This document shows positions 1 to 8,064 of a DNA stretch of 64,000 nt, piece after piece. The translations under genes were made by a program, and so were the position numbers. The notes under the pieces were generated by a model. It was not told the DNA's origin and made no database searches. It worked only from the letters and a program-made list of their open reading frames with translations. The DNA is from Halorubrum laminariae (GTDB lineage: Archaea > Halobacteriota > Halobacteria > Halobacteriales > Haloferacaceae), in contig NZ_JANHDL010000013.1 of assembly GCF_024494655.1 (NCBI RefSeq), positions 1-64,000 on the forward strand, read 5' to 3'. Within the stretch, counting starts at the first letter, position 1, and each line of letters starts with the position of its first letter.

Positions 1-81
1 CCGCTGTGTCGGCTTCTTCCCCTCGATTTCTGCGAGGACATCGCGGAGATCTTCTGGCGAAACCGTGGTCGGCGTGACCAT
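1..81 (-). CDS. IS630-like transposase/HTH protein, N-terminal fragment
   Basis: Only the first 27 codons lie in the window; the ATG is at 81 and the gene runs off the left edge. The visible residues include SPEDLRDVLAEIEGKKPTQR, which I recognise as resembling the N-terminus of haloarchaeal IS630-type helix-turn-helix proteins, where it precedes a DNA-binding domain. This is recall of family appearance, not a search. If correct, an insertion sequence lies just left of the window. Terminal inverted repeats cannot be assessed here. It could also be a domesticated HTH gene. Confidence 0.5.
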   Translation of the reverse strand, partial: MVTPTTVSPEDLRDVLAEIEGKKPTQR

Positions 82-125
82 ACCGACGATAATAGCTCTA
101 TGTATAAATATTTTTGTCCGATAGT

Positions 126-767
126 ATGAGCCACACCGACCGCCGTCGATTCGACACGTCGTTTTACGTGTACGCACCGCAACGAGCAGGTATGCGTCCG
201 CCGTCGCTGCCTCGCGCACACCTCGACAGCTGGCGACGCGTCGACGAGACGACGGAGCGACCGTTCGATTCCGGACCGGTCTCAGTCGAGGCGCACACAG
301 TCCGGTACGAGCGCAACGGACCGGAACCACGCCCCTTCGTCTTCACCAGTCGCCTCCACATTCGTCCGGAGACGGCTCCGAACGCGGCGCTCACGCGACT
401 CGTGCAACGGCAGGCGAAACGCGGCTTTCGCGACCGCCTCGCCGAGCGCGATATCGGCGCGGTCGAGCACCGCGGCGACCGCGAGATCGCGCTCGACGAT
501 CCGACCGCCTCGCGGGCCACGCTCTCGACGTTCCGGGGACAGTGTGCGAATCCCGACGGGGCAGACGCTTCGACTGACAGCGGTCTAGCCGATCCGGTCC
601 CCGTCGAGGCGCTCCTCGCCGTGTGGTCCGCGGACGGATATCTTCTCGCGGGCGGTGCATACCCGCTCGACGACGGTGCGTATCCGCCCGATCGCGACGC
701 GGCGGACGCTCGCCGGGATCTGCTTCGAATCATTCGCGGAGCGACGCCTCGCGATCCCGCCGAGTGA
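126..767 (+). CDS. Conserved haloarchaeal protein of unknown function
   Basis: This is a 213-residue acidic soluble protein with no signal peptide or membrane segment and no domain I can name. A central block (FVFTSRLHIRPETAPNAALT) and a C-terminal block (VEALLAVWSADGYLLAGGAYP) look structured, separated by a variable acidic linker. The ATG at 126 was preferred over an in-frame TTG at 114; an AT-rich TATA-like stretch (101-110) lies upstream, although its spacing of about 20 nt is shorter than usual. The gene is divergent from the IS-like fragment and convergent with the exported protein on its right. Function is unknown. Confidence 0.7.
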   Translation: MSHTDRRRFDTSFYVYAPQRAGMRPPSLPRAHLDSWRRVDETTERPFDSGPVSVEAHTVRYERNGPEPRPFVFTSRLHIRPETAPNAALTRLVQRQAKRGFRDRLAERDIGAVEHRGDREIALDDPTASRATLSTFRGQCANPDGADASTDSGLADPVPVEALLAVWSADGYLLAGGAYPLDDGAYPPDRDAADARRDLLRIIRGATPRDPAE

Positions 768-807
768 TCGGGTCGCCACACGCGACCGATCGCGGCGGCG
801 ACGCGCG

Positions 808-1407
808 TCAGCACGGAACGACGCCCGCGCTCGACCGGAAGGGGGAGCCGCTGTCGCTGTACTCCGTCTCGTCGATCGATCCGCCGAACATCGGCAACCG
901 GAGCTCGTAGGCGTACAGGATATCGAACGCCGCGAACGGATCGACCCCGCCCGTGATCGCCTCCCGCGCCGTAAGTCTAACACCGGCCGCGAGCGTCACG
1001 ATGGAGTCGTCCGCCAGCGTGCCGGCCGCTTCGATGCCGAACTCGTTGCCGACCTCGGGATCCGTCAGCACGGAGAGGTGAACGAGCGCGTCCAGCGCCG
1101 CACCCGTCTCGCCGATCGAGATGGGGTAGCCGTCACCGGTGAAACACGCCGTCATCGGCTCGACCGAGCTACCGCCGGGTTCGTCGGGAACTCCGCCGCT
1201 TCCGCCACTTCCACCGTCAGTCGCCTGTGCCGGACTGTCGTCGGTGAGAGCGGCCGCGGTCGCTGGAGCGGCGGCTGATCCCGTCATCTCCGCCGATGTA
1301 CCCGATTCCGACGCCGACTCCGTGGGAGCCGCGCCGCTCGCGGCGACCGTTGCCATGAGGAGCAGCGCGACCACGAGCACGACGCGAACCCGGTTCCGGC
1401 GCTTCAT
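808..1407 (-). CDS. Predicted exported protein of unknown function
   Basis: This 199-residue protein starts with a basic N-terminus followed by a hydrophobic core (VVLVVALLLMATVAAS), a typical signal peptide. A low-complexity Ser/Thr/Gly/Ala spacer of about 60 residues comes next, then a compact C-terminal domain of about 110 residues containing two cysteines, one of them the last residue. The ATG at 1407 was chosen over an upstream one at 1440 because it puts the signal peptide at the very N-terminus. It is probably secreted or held at the cell surface. I do not recognise the C-terminal domain. Confidence 0.65.
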   Translation of the reverse strand: MKRRNRVRVVLVVALLLMATVAASGAAPTESASESGTSAEMTGSAAAPATAAALTDDSPAQATDGGSGGSGGVPDEPGGSSVEPMTACFTGDGYPISIGETGAALDALVHLSVLTDPEVGNEFGIEAAGTLADDSIVTLAAGVRLTAREAITGGVDPFAAFDILYAYELRLPMFGGSIDETEYSDSGSPFRSSAGVVPC

Positions 1408-1497
1408 TGCGGGATTATACGACGGCCGCCGGTAAAACACCGCCGGGCAGCGTATCAGTTGTGATACTCGATTGAGATGATCATCTGTCGAAGGCGC

Positions 1498-1869
1498 TCA
1501 GTCGTCGCCGAGGAGCCCGTCAACGAGGAGTTCGGCGGAGGCGACGTTCGTCGCCAGCGGGACGTCCTTCACGTCGCACACCCGCAGAAGCGCCGAGATG
1601 TCCGGCTCGTGTGCCTGTGCGGTGAGCGGGTCGCGGAGGAAGACGACGCCGTCGATAGCGCCGTCCGCGATCTGTCCGCCGATCTGGAGATCCCCGCCGT
1701 AGGGGCCCGAAGCCTGTCGATTCACCGCGAGCCCGGTCTCGTCTGCGATCCGCTTTCCCGTCGTCCCCGTCGTCACCAGTTTGCACTCGCCGAGCGCGTC
1801 GGCGTGGGCGGTGACGAACGCGACCATGTCGTCTTTCAGTTCGTCGTGGGCGATGAGCGCGATACGCAT
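1498..1869 (-). CDS. mgsA: Methylglyoxal synthase
   Basis: MgsA converts dihydroxyacetone phosphate to methylglyoxal and phosphate, bypassing lower glycolysis. The 123-residue protein shows the family landmarks: N-terminal [10 protein letters not shown], the phosphate-binding TTGTTG loop (about residues 33-38), [11 protein letters not shown] with the conserved Asp60, and FLRDPL with Asp80. The start at 1869 puts IALIAHDE at the N-terminus as in the family; upstream in-frame residues look non-coding. It lies 103 bp downstream of the lipoyl-domain gene on the same strand and could be the tail of that cluster. Length is slightly short of the bacterial enzyme (about 150). Confidence 0.9.
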   Translation of the reverse strand: MRIALIAHDELKDDMVAFVTAHADALGECKLVTTGTTGKRIADETGLAVNRQASGPYGGDLQIGGQIADGAIDGVVFLRDPLTAQAHEPDISALLRVCDVKDVPLATNVASAELLVDGLLGDD

Positions 1870-1972
1870 ACCCGCGACTGTGCGGTCCGGAGTTAAATAA
1901 CCCCTCAGCCCCGTCGATCGAATTCGAGGGCGTACCCAACCGGGTTCGTACAGGCTCGGGCGGGTTCCGTGC

Positions 1973-2257
1973 TCACTCCGTTCGGATCCACCCCAGCGTG
2001 TCACCGATCTCGAACGCCTCGTCTTCGCCCACGACGACCTCGTCGAGCGTTCCCGCCACGGGCGCGTGGATGTCGACGCTCACCTTCTCGACTTGTATCT
2101 CACAGACGGTGTCGCCAGCTGCGACAGACCGGCCTTCGCGGGCGAACCAGTCGATGAGGATCCCCTCGGTTTCGTCGACGTCGTTCTCCCAGTCGCCGGT
2201 CGCGCGAATCGCGACCCGCATTCCGGACCCGCCATCGGCCAAGTATCGCTCGCTCAT
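1973..2257 (-). CDS. Stand-alone lipoyl/biotinyl-domain carrier protein
   Basis: This 94-residue protein is essentially one lipoyl domain. The acceptor lysine is Lys58 in the [11 protein letters not shown] hairpin, flanked by the usual Gly-rich turns ([20 protein letters not shown]). It should carry acyl groups made by the E1 proteins encoded just upstream. No catalytic E2 acyltransferase domain and no E3 are encoded nearby. An unattached lipoyl domain next to E1 genes has been described for a haloarchaeal 2-oxoacid dehydrogenase cluster. The ATG at 2257 overlaps the E1 beta stop by 4 bp, which supports this start over a later Met at residue 13. Confidence 0.85.
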   Translation of the reverse strand: MSERYLADGGSGMRVAIRATGDWENDVDETEGILIDWFAREGRSVAAGDTVCEIQVEKVSVDIHAPVAGTLDEVVVGEDEAFEIGDTLGWIRTE

Positions 2258-3282
2258 TCTGCTGATACGACCTCGCGGACGCTGTCTTCGATGTCCGCGG
2301 CGTCCGGGATAACTTCGTTCTCCATCGGGCGGGCGTACGGGATCGGCACGTCGGGGACGGCCACTCGGTCGACGGCGTCGAGCGCGTCGAGGTCGCTATC
2401 GGCGACGCTCGCGATGATCTCGCCGGTCACGCCGAACGATCGGTAGTCCTCGTCGACGACGACGAGCCGGCCGGTCTTTCGGACGGACTCGACGATCGTC
2501 TCCGTGTCGAGCGGAACGAGCGTGCGAAGGTCGACGACCTCCACGTCGATACCGTTGGCCGCGAGCGACTCCGCCGCGTCGAGCGCGCGGTGGACGTGAA
2601 GGCCGAGCGTGACGACCGTGGCGTCTGCCCCCTCGCGTTTGACATCCGCCGACCCGAACGGAATCGTGTAGTCCGTCTCCGGGACCGGCGTCTTCGGCCC
2701 GTCTGGTGCCGGCATCCAGCCGATACCCATCAGTCGCTTGTGGAAGAGGTACATCACCGGATCGTCGTCGCGGATCGCGTTGTGCATCAGCCCCTTCGCG
2801 TCGTAGGCGGTGGACGGAACTACGATCTTCAGTCCGGGAATGTGCGCGAACGTACCGTACAGCGTCTGTGAGTGCTGTGCGGCGTCATTGTATGTTCCGC
2901 CAACGGCGGCCGTGAGGACGAGGGGGACGTTCACGTTCCCGCCGCTCATGTAGGTGTTTTTCGCGAGTTGGTTGTAGATCTGATCCATCGCGACGCCGAA
3001 GAAGTCGACAAACATCAGCTCCGCGATGGGCCGCATCCCCTCTTGAGCGGCACCCACGGCAGCCCCCAGATACGCCGTCTCGCTGATCGGCACGTCCATG
3101 ATCCGGTCGCGACCGAACTCCTCGAGGAGCCCCTGCGTGCTGTCGAAGATACCGCCGTAGTCGGCGACGTCTTCGCCCATGTAGAACACCTCGTCGTTTT
3201 CGCGCATCTCGTGAGCGATCGACTCCACCATCGCCCGGCTCATCGTCAGTTCCCGATCGATCACGTCGTCCGCGTCACTCAT
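2254..3282 (-). CDS. 2-oxoacid (pyruvate/acetoin-type) dehydrogenase E1 component, beta subunit
   Basis: The beta subunit pairs with E1 alpha to form the thiamine-diphosphate active site that decarboxylates a 2-oxoacid. The 342-residue length matches the family (about 325-345). Visible landmarks are MGEDVADYGGIF (about residues 35-46), DVPISETAYLGAAVGAA, the HSQ segment (about 138) and the C-terminal transketolase fold (VVDLRTLVPLD, VVDEDYRSFG). It overlaps E1 alpha by 8 bp upstream and the lipoyl gene by 4 bp downstream, so the three form one operon. The true substrate (pyruvate, branched-chain oxoacid or acetoin) cannot be decided from sequence. Confidence 0.92.
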   Translation of the reverse strand: MSDADDVIDRELTMSRAMVESIAHEMRENDEVFYMGEDVADYGGIFDSTQGLLEEFGRDRIMDVPISETAYLGAAVGAAQEGMRPIAELMFVDFFGVAMDQIYNQLAKNTYMSGGNVNVPLVLTAAVGGTYNDAAQHSQTLYGTFAHIPGLKIVVPSTAYDAKGLMHNAIRDDDPVMYLFHKRLMGIGWMPAPDGPKTPVPETDYTIPFGSADVKREGADATVVTLGLHVHRALDAAESLAANGIDVEVVDLRTLVPLDTETIVESVRKTGRLVVVDEDYRSFGVTGEIIASVADSDLDALDAVDRVAVPDVPIPYARPMENEVIPDAADIEDSVREVVSAE

Positions 3283-4321
3283 CGGTCGTCACCTCGGCGA
3301 GTTCGAAGTCGGGCTCTTCCGCCGTCACGCCCGAGGGCGGGTTGACGAACACGTCGTCGTAGGCGTCCTCGGGGTCGGGCTTCGGCTGCTCTTTCGCCCA
3401 CGCGATCGCCTCCTCGACCCGCGCCTCCGCGTCGTCGCGGAGCGCCGCGAGGTCGTCGTCGCCGAGGCCGTGGTCGGCGAGCCGTGATTCCAGCCTATCG
3501 ATCGAGTCGCGCGCGAGCGCCGCCTCCTCGTCGTCGTCGGGGCGGTACGTCTGCGGATCGCCCATGAAGTGTCCCATTCGGCGGTGGACTTGCACCTCCA
3601 AGAGCGTCGGCCCGTTCTGGTCGCGCGCGCGACCGATCGCCTCGCCGGCCGCCTCGTAGACGGCGACGGCGTCGTCGTTGTCGACGCGAACGCCGGGCAT
3701 GTCGAACCCGGCCGCCCTGTCCGAGCCGTTCTCCACGTCGGTGACGCGCTCTTTCGGCATACTGATCGCCCAGTCGTTGTCCTCGACGACGAACACGACC
3801 GGCAGGTCGTGCACGCTCGCGAAGTTCAGCGATTCGAGGAACGCCCCCTGATCGATCGCGCCCTCACCGAGGAACGCGACGGCGACGGAGTCGGTGTTGC
3901 GCTTTTTCGCAGCCAGCGCCGCCCCCGCCGCCGGCGGACACCCCTCGGCGATGATCCCGCTACAGGCGAAGTTCACGTCGGGATCGAACAGGTGCATGTG
4001 TCCGCCCTTCCCTTTGCCGAGACCTGTCTTCCGACCGAATATCTCGGCGGTCATCCGATTCAGATCGACCCCCTTCGCGATGGCGACGTGGTGCGGTCGG
4101 TGCGGCGCGGTCACGGTGTCGTCGGCTCGGAGGTGGTGACAGACGCCGACGGCCGCCGCCTCCTGACCCGCCGCGAGGTGGAGTTCGCCGGGGATCGGGC
4201 CCGCCGAAATGTCGAATGCCGGCTGTTTCCCCTCTAGGTACTCCTCTTGGAGGCGCTCCTCGTAGTGACGCGCCGTGACCATGTCGGCGTACAACGCTCG
4301 TAGCCTGTCTAGTGATACCAT
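3275..4321 (-). CDS. 2-oxoacid (pyruvate/acetoin-type) dehydrogenase E1 component, alpha subunit
   Basis: This 348-residue E1 alpha carries a complete thiamine-diphosphate motif: GEG at residues 152-154, followed by EGAIDQGAFLESLNFA and ending VEDNDWAIS with Asn182. The GKGKGGHMHLFD segment (about 102-113) is also typical of the family. It heads the operon with E1 beta and the lipoyl protein. The start codon sits inside a perfect palindrome (see 4314-4341), so initiation or transcription is probably under direct repressor control. A divergent HTH-CBS regulator is the obvious candidate. The E1 is intact, unlike the orphan E1 alpha-like protein at 43670-44866. Confidence 0.92.
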   Translation of the reverse strand: MVSLDRLRALYADMVTARHYEERLQEEYLEGKQPAFDISAGPIPGELHLAAGQEAAAVGVCHHLRADDTVTAPHRPHHVAIAKGVDLNRMTAEIFGRKTGLGKGKGGHMHLFDPDVNFACSGIIAEGCPPAAGAALAAKKRNTDSVAVAFLGEGAIDQGAFLESLNFASVHDLPVVFVVEDNDWAISMPKERVTDVENGSDRAAGFDMPGVRVDNDDAVAVYEAAGEAIGRARDQNGPTLLEVQVHRRMGHFMGDPQTYRPDDDEEAALARDSIDRLESRLADHGLGDDDLAALRDDAEARVEEAIAWAKEQPKPDPEDAYDDVFVNPPSGVTAEEPDFELAEVTTDE

Positions 4322-4341
4322 GACATGGTATCGTACACGAT
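4314..4341. promoter_or_regulatory. Palindromic operator candidate over the E1 alpha start
   Basis: The stretch 4314-4332 reads GATACCATGACATGGTATC, a perfect 9+1+9 inverted repeat that contains the E1 alpha start codon. An adjoining inverted repeat at 4330-4341 (ATCGT, 2-nt spacer, ACGAT) shares its edge. Both lie between the probable TATA region (about 4343-4352, minus strand) and the coding sequence, the usual place for an archaeal repressor site. The role as an operator is inferred. Confidence 0.55.
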
Positions 4342-4433
4342 CGATAGTAGTAGTTCTACCGGACGAACAGCGATTCTCCCCTCACCGAACGACGACTTTC
4401 GTCGTCTCGTTGCGATATCAGACGCCGCCGAAA

Positions 4434-4443
4434 CCTTTTCTAA
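4434..4443 (+). promoter_or_regulatory. TATA-box candidate for the HTH-CBS regulator
   Basis: An AT-rich TTTTCTAATA element is centred about 27 nt upstream of the ATG at 4466. This is the spacing expected for a leaderless haloarchaeal transcript. Confidence 0.55.
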
Positions 4444-4465
4444 TAACCCGTAGTAATCTACTGGT

Positions 4466-5005
4466 ATGGAACTCCCGACGCCACAGGACCTCCGCGAGCG
4501 CCGAACGGAACTTGAGTTGACCCAGAGCGAACTCGCCGACGCGGCCGAGGTCTCACAGCCCCTCATCGCACGGATCGAGGGCGGCGACGTCGATCCGCGG
4601 CTCTCGACGCTGCGCCGGATCGTCAACGCGCTGCACGCGGCCGAGGGCGAGGTCGTCCGCGCCAGCGACCTCATGAACGAAACGGTCATCAGCGTCGCGC
4701 CCGACGACGCGGTGCGCGAAGCGGTCGAACTGATGGAGGCGGAGGCGTACTCACAGCTGCCGGTTCTCCAGAATGGAGTGCCTGTCGGCTCGATCAGTCA
4801 GGGCGACGTGATCCACGCCGGCGACAACGTCGGCGATCACCCGGTCAGCGAGGTGATGAGCGAGTCGTTTCCCACCGTCGCGCTGGGTGCGACGGTCGAC
4901 GAGGTTCGGAACCTGCTAGATCACTACAAGGCCGTGATGGTCACAGATGGCGGCGAGACGGTCGGGATCATCACGGAGGCGGACATCGCGGCGCATCTGT
5001 CGTAG
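4466..5005 (+). CDS. HTH-XRE transcriptional regulator with paired CBS domains
   Basis: The 179-residue protein has an N-terminal helix-turn-helix of the Cro/XRE type (about residues 8-60: LRERRTELELTQSELADAAE ... QPLIARIEGG) joined to two CBS domains (about 66-120 and 125-179). CBS pairs bind adenosine nucleotides or S-adenosylmethionine and sense energy or metabolite state. It is divergent from the 2-oxoacid dehydrogenase operon, with the palindrome at 4314-4341 in the shared region, so it may regulate that operon. This link is inferred from position. Confidence 0.88.
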   Translation: MELPTPQDLRERRTELELTQSELADAAEVSQPLIARIEGGDVDPRLSTLRRIVNALHAAEGEVVRASDLMNETVISVAPDDAVREAVELMEAEAYSQLPVLQNGVPVGSISQGDVIHAGDNVGDHPVSEVMSESFPTVALGATVDEVRNLLDHYKAVMVTDGGETVGIITEADIAAHLS

Positions 5006-5083
5006 CGTACTTCGGGTCCGCAGTCTGGGGTGCGTCTACAGATGAGCAAGGCGAGTGCCTCGGGGCGTGACCCCGAGGCGGGT

Positions 5084-5230
5084 CTACTCGCGTCCTTCCG
5101 AGAGCTTCTCCCAGATCTCCGTGCAGCCCGCGCCGTCTTCCAGATCGTCGAGGTGACTCGCGTCGCCCTCAGACGACTTCGATTCGTCGGAGGCGTCGTC
5201 GGCCGTCGGCGGTTCGGTGTGGGCCGTCAT
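5084..5230 (-). CDS. Acidic microprotein, 48 residues, unknown function
   Basis: This small ORF encodes a 48-residue acidic protein with a disordered N-terminal half and a conserved-looking end (LDDLEDGAGCTEIWEKLSEG) bearing a single cysteine. Its ATG overlaps the stop of the upstream microgene by 4 bp (ATGA), a strong sign of a real two-gene unit. The composition matches haloarchaeal coding sequence. No domain can be assigned. Confidence 0.6.
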   Translation of the reverse strand: MTAHTEPPTADDASDESKSSEGDASHLDDLEDGAGCTEIWEKLSEGRE

Positions 5231-5355
5231 TGGTTATCTCCCGTCACTCCGCGTTCGAACAGTTCCGGCGCGACGTCCGCAGACACGTGTTCTCTGTGCT
5301 CCGCTCCATTCGGAACGGCGGAGGGTGCTTCTGGTCCGCTGATCGGATCGGTCAT
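5227..5355 (-). CDS. Microprotein, 42 residues, unknown function
   Basis: This 42-residue ORF opens the two-gene unit with 5084-5230. The protein is polar and acidic (ending VAPELFERGVTGDNQ), with no membrane segment or cysteine. A TATA-like CTTATGA lies roughly 27 nt upstream of the ATG at 5355, so a leaderless transcript is plausible. It ends in a 4-bp ATGA overlap with the next gene. Function is unknown. Confidence 0.5.
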   Translation of the reverse strand: MTDPISGPEAPSAVPNGAEHREHVSADVAPELFERGVTGDNQ

Positions 5356-5571
5356 CAACATATCCTATGGGATACGGGGTCATAAGGGCCTCTTCAGGAG
5401 TAATTCACACCTTTACTCGGGGATACCGGAACCAGTGTCCGGTACTCGTGACGATGCCATGACGATCGATCGCCACTCAGTCCGGTGGTTCGTGCACTCG
5501 GGAGCGTCACCGAAACGCCGTCGGTTTGCACGCATCGACACGCATTGGGGGTTCCGGCCCTACTACCGACT

Positions 5572-5889
5572 GTGACAACCCGCCTGCGAGTCCTCGATGA
5601 CGGGGCGTGGATCTCCGTCGACAACTACCGAGAAGTGCGCGTCAGCGAGCTGTGGCGGCTCGATTCCGACGAATTCTGTGCCTGCGATCTCACCGATCTG
5701 ATCGTCGAGAACTTCCAGACCGTCGGTGTCGACGGGTCGACGGTCGAGGTCCGCGTCTACGGACAGTGTATCGCCTGCGGTGCGTCCGGCACGACGGGCT
5801 GGATACCCGTCGGACGGATTCTCGACGGCTCCTTCACCGAGATCGACCGTTCGGTGGTCAGACACCCGCGCCCCGAGACGAACTCGTAA
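5572..5889 (+). CDS. Small haloarchaeal protein with clustered cysteines
   Basis: This 105-residue protein starts at a GTG (5572). It has CAC (about residue 33) and CIAC (about 65) pairs that could form a zinc site, set in a beta-rich domain (VEVRVYGQCIACGASG, GWIPVGRI). The GTG was chosen because residues encoded upstream look like non-coding sequence, and because TTRLRVLDDGAWI makes a natural beginning. It lies 82 bp upstream of the nitrite/sulfite reductase on the same strand but has no clear link to it. Function is not recognised. Confidence 0.6.
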   Translation: MTTRLRVLDDGAWISVDNYREVRVSELWRLDSDEFCACDLTDLIVENFQTVGVDGSTVEVRVYGQCIACGASGTTGWIPVGRILDGSFTEIDRSVVRHPRPETNS

Positions 5890-5971
5890 TATTTGCCGCT
5901 TCAAACCAGTACCGGGGAAGGTTGACTCGACGCCGCAGCCTATGTGATGGGAGTGTATATGAAGGTTCACG

Positions 5972-7720
5972 ATGCCAACGGACGTCGAGAACTGGAAATC
6001 AGAGGTCTACGGGAACGAGATCCGAGACCACCTATTTGAGTTTGCCGAGCAGGGGTTCGACTCGATCCCGGACGACGAGAAGGACGCGTGGTTCGAGCGG
6101 TTCAAGTGGTGGGGTCTGTACCACCAGCGAAACGGACAGGAGGGGTACTTCATGATGCGGATCGGGACGCCGAACGGCGTGCTCGAACCGGGTCAGCTCC
6201 GCGTCGTGGGCGAGATCGCCGACGAGTACGCTCGCGGCCCGGGAACGAACCCGATCTTCGGCGACGCGTACGCCGACTTCACCACCCGGCAATCGATCCA
6301 GCTGCACTGGATCGAACTCTCCGACGTGCCCGCCATCTTCGAGAAGATGGAAGAAAACGGACTCTCGACCCAGCAGGCCTGTGGCGACTCGTGGCGAAAC
6401 ATCGTCGGTAACCCCGTTGCCGGGAAAGACGCCCAGGAAGTTATCGACGCGTGGCCGGTGATCCGCGAACTCAACGAGACGTTCAAGGGGAACGACGATC
6501 ACTCGAACCTCCCGCGCAAGTGGAAGGTGTCGGTGACGGGCTCCGCCGACGGCTCGGGACAGGGCGACATCAACGACCTCGCCTTCGAGCCCGCGTACAA
6601 GGAGGTCGACGGCGAGGATGTCGTCGGCTTCAACGTCCGCGTCGGCGGCGGGCTCTCGCGCAACGAGCCGCGGCTCGCGCGAGACATCGACGTCTGGGTG
6701 TCCCCGGAGCGCGTCTCCGACGTGGCCGGCGGGCTCTCCGCGCTGTTCCGTGACAACGGCGACCGAGAGGACCGCTACAACGCCCGGATCAAGTTCCTCG
6801 TTGACGAGTGGGGTGCCGACAAGGTCCGAGAGACCCTCCGAGAGGAGTACGTCGACTTCGACCTCCACACCGCCGGTCGCGACGTTCGCGAGGAGTACAC
6901 GTACAACACGGGCGGGGGCGAACGCAACGACCTCATCGGCGTCCACGACCAGAAGGACGGCACCAACTTCGTCGGCCTGAACGTCTTGGTCGGGCGGATG
7001 GGTGCCGAAGACGTCCTCGAACTCGCCGATGTCGCCGAGGAGTACGGCTCCGGAGAGGTGCGCCTCTCTCAGCGCCAGAACGTGATCGTGACCGACGTGC
7101 CGGACGACAAACTCGACGACCTGCGCGACGAGCCCATCTTAGAGCACTACTCGCCGTCGCCGTCGCCGTTCATGCGCGGCTCCGTCGCGTGTACCGGCAC
7201 CGAGTTCTGTTCGCTGTCGATCGTCGAGACGAAGAATCGTCAGGTCCGGTACGCCCGGTGGCTCAAGGAGAACGTCGACCTGCCCGACGGCGTCGACCAG
7301 TTCCACATCCACCTGTCGGGCTGTACGGCCTCCTGCGCGCAGCCGCAGATCGCCGACGTGAGCCTGCGCGGCATGAAGACGCGCAAGGACGGCGAGCCCG
7401 TGGAGGCGCTCGACGTCGGACTCGGCGGCGGCCTCGGCGCGGAGCCGCAGTTCGCCCGGTGGGTGACCCAGCGCGTCCCGGCCGACGAGGTCCCGGGTGC
7501 GATCGCGAACCTGATCGAGAACTTCGCCGCCGAGCGCGACGAGGGCGAGTCGTTCCGGGCATTCGTCGCCCGCCACGACGAGGACGAACTCGACGCGTTC
7601 GTCGAACCCGAAGAGACCGACTACGAGGACCCGATGATGCACAACACGAAGCGGACGTGGTACCCGTACGCCGAGGACGACTCGTTCGACGCCTCGCCGC
7701 CCGCGCCGGCGGACGACTGA
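5972..7720 (+). CDS. Siroheme [4Fe-4S] ferredoxin-type nitrite/sulfite reductase
   Basis: This enzyme carries out six-electron reduction of nitrite to ammonia or sulfite to sulfide, using siroheme bridged to a 4Fe-4S cluster and ferredoxin as donor. The 582-residue length matches the family. The cluster cysteines are in TGTEFCSLSIVETK (about residue 409) and SGCTASCAQPQ (about 449). The substrate-side Arg/Lys motifs (DFTTRQSIQLHW, EVRLSQRQNVIVTD) are present in both ferredoxin-like halves. Nitrate reductase and transporter genes are absent, so nitrite versus sulfite cannot be settled. A small DUF6360-like gene follows after 2 bp and is likely co-transcribed. Confidence 0.9.
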   Translation: MPTDVENWKSEVYGNEIRDHLFEFAEQGFDSIPDDEKDAWFERFKWWGLYHQRNGQEGYFMMRIGTPNGVLEPGQLRVVGEIADEYARGPGTNPIFGDAYADFTTRQSIQLHWIELSDVPAIFEKMEENGLSTQQACGDSWRNIVGNPVAGKDAQEVIDAWPVIRELNETFKGNDDHSNLPRKWKVSVTGSADGSGQGDINDLAFEPAYKEVDGEDVVGFNVRVGGGLSRNEPRLARDIDVWVSPERVSDVAGGLSALFRDNGDREDRYNARIKFLVDEWGADKVRETLREEYVDFDLHTAGRDVREEYTYNTGGGERNDLIGVHDQKDGTNFVGLNVLVGRMGAEDVLELADVAEEYGSGEVRLSQRQNVIVTDVPDDKLDDLRDEPILEHYSPSPSPFMRGSVACTGTEFCSLSIVETKNRQVRYARWLKENVDLPDGVDQFHIHLSGCTASCAQPQIADVSLRGMKTRKDGEPVEALDVGLGGGLGAEPQFARWVTQRVPADEVPGAIANLIENFAAERDEGESFRAFVARHDEDELDAFVEPEETDYEDPMMHNTKRTWYPYAEDDSFDASPPAPADD

Positions 7721-7722
7721 CG

Positions 7723-8034
7723 ATGTCGAACCGGCTGCTCCGGGTGAACGCGTACACCACCCTCGACCTGGTCGACGGCCGGGCCCGCGGCCACGAGTTC
7801 GAGACGGACGCGCTCGGCGTCGTGAACGTCACGGCCCCGCGCGAGGACCCGGAGCACGTGACGCTCCAGATCGAGTTGGACGGGACGGAAGTCGACGCGC
7901 TCGCCCCGCACGCCGACGAGTTCGACCTCTCGCCGGCGCAGGCGCGGACGCTCGCCGACGCGCTGGAGTCGACGGCCGACCGCGTCGAGGCGGCGCAGGA
8001 ATCGTCCGGCGACGGCGACGCCGACGACGCCTGA
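7723..8034 (+). CDS. DUF6360-like small protein next to the reductase
   Basis: This 103-residue acidic protein begins SNRLLRVNAYTTLDLVDG, which I recall as the signature of the haloarchaeal DUF6360 family. It appears to be an alpha/beta domain of about 85 residues with a disordered acidic tail. The ATG lies 2 bp after the reductase stop codon, so the two are almost certainly one transcript. A role in assembling or assisting the siroheme enzyme is possible but rests only on position. Confidence 0.75.
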   Translation: MSNRLLRVNAYTTLDLVDGRARGHEFETDALGVVNVTAPREDPEHVTLQIELDGTEVDALAPHADEFDLSPAQARTLADALESTADRVEAAQESSGDGDADDA

Positions 8035-8064
8035 CGCGGACTGCTCCGTCGACCGTTCACGTCC

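Noticed and set aside
5030..5575. A 181-codon plus-strand frame over the two microprotein genes
   Set aside because: Its translation is Arg/Ser-rich with no domain. The minus-strand pair has a start/stop overlap and acidic composition typical of haloarchaeal proteins.
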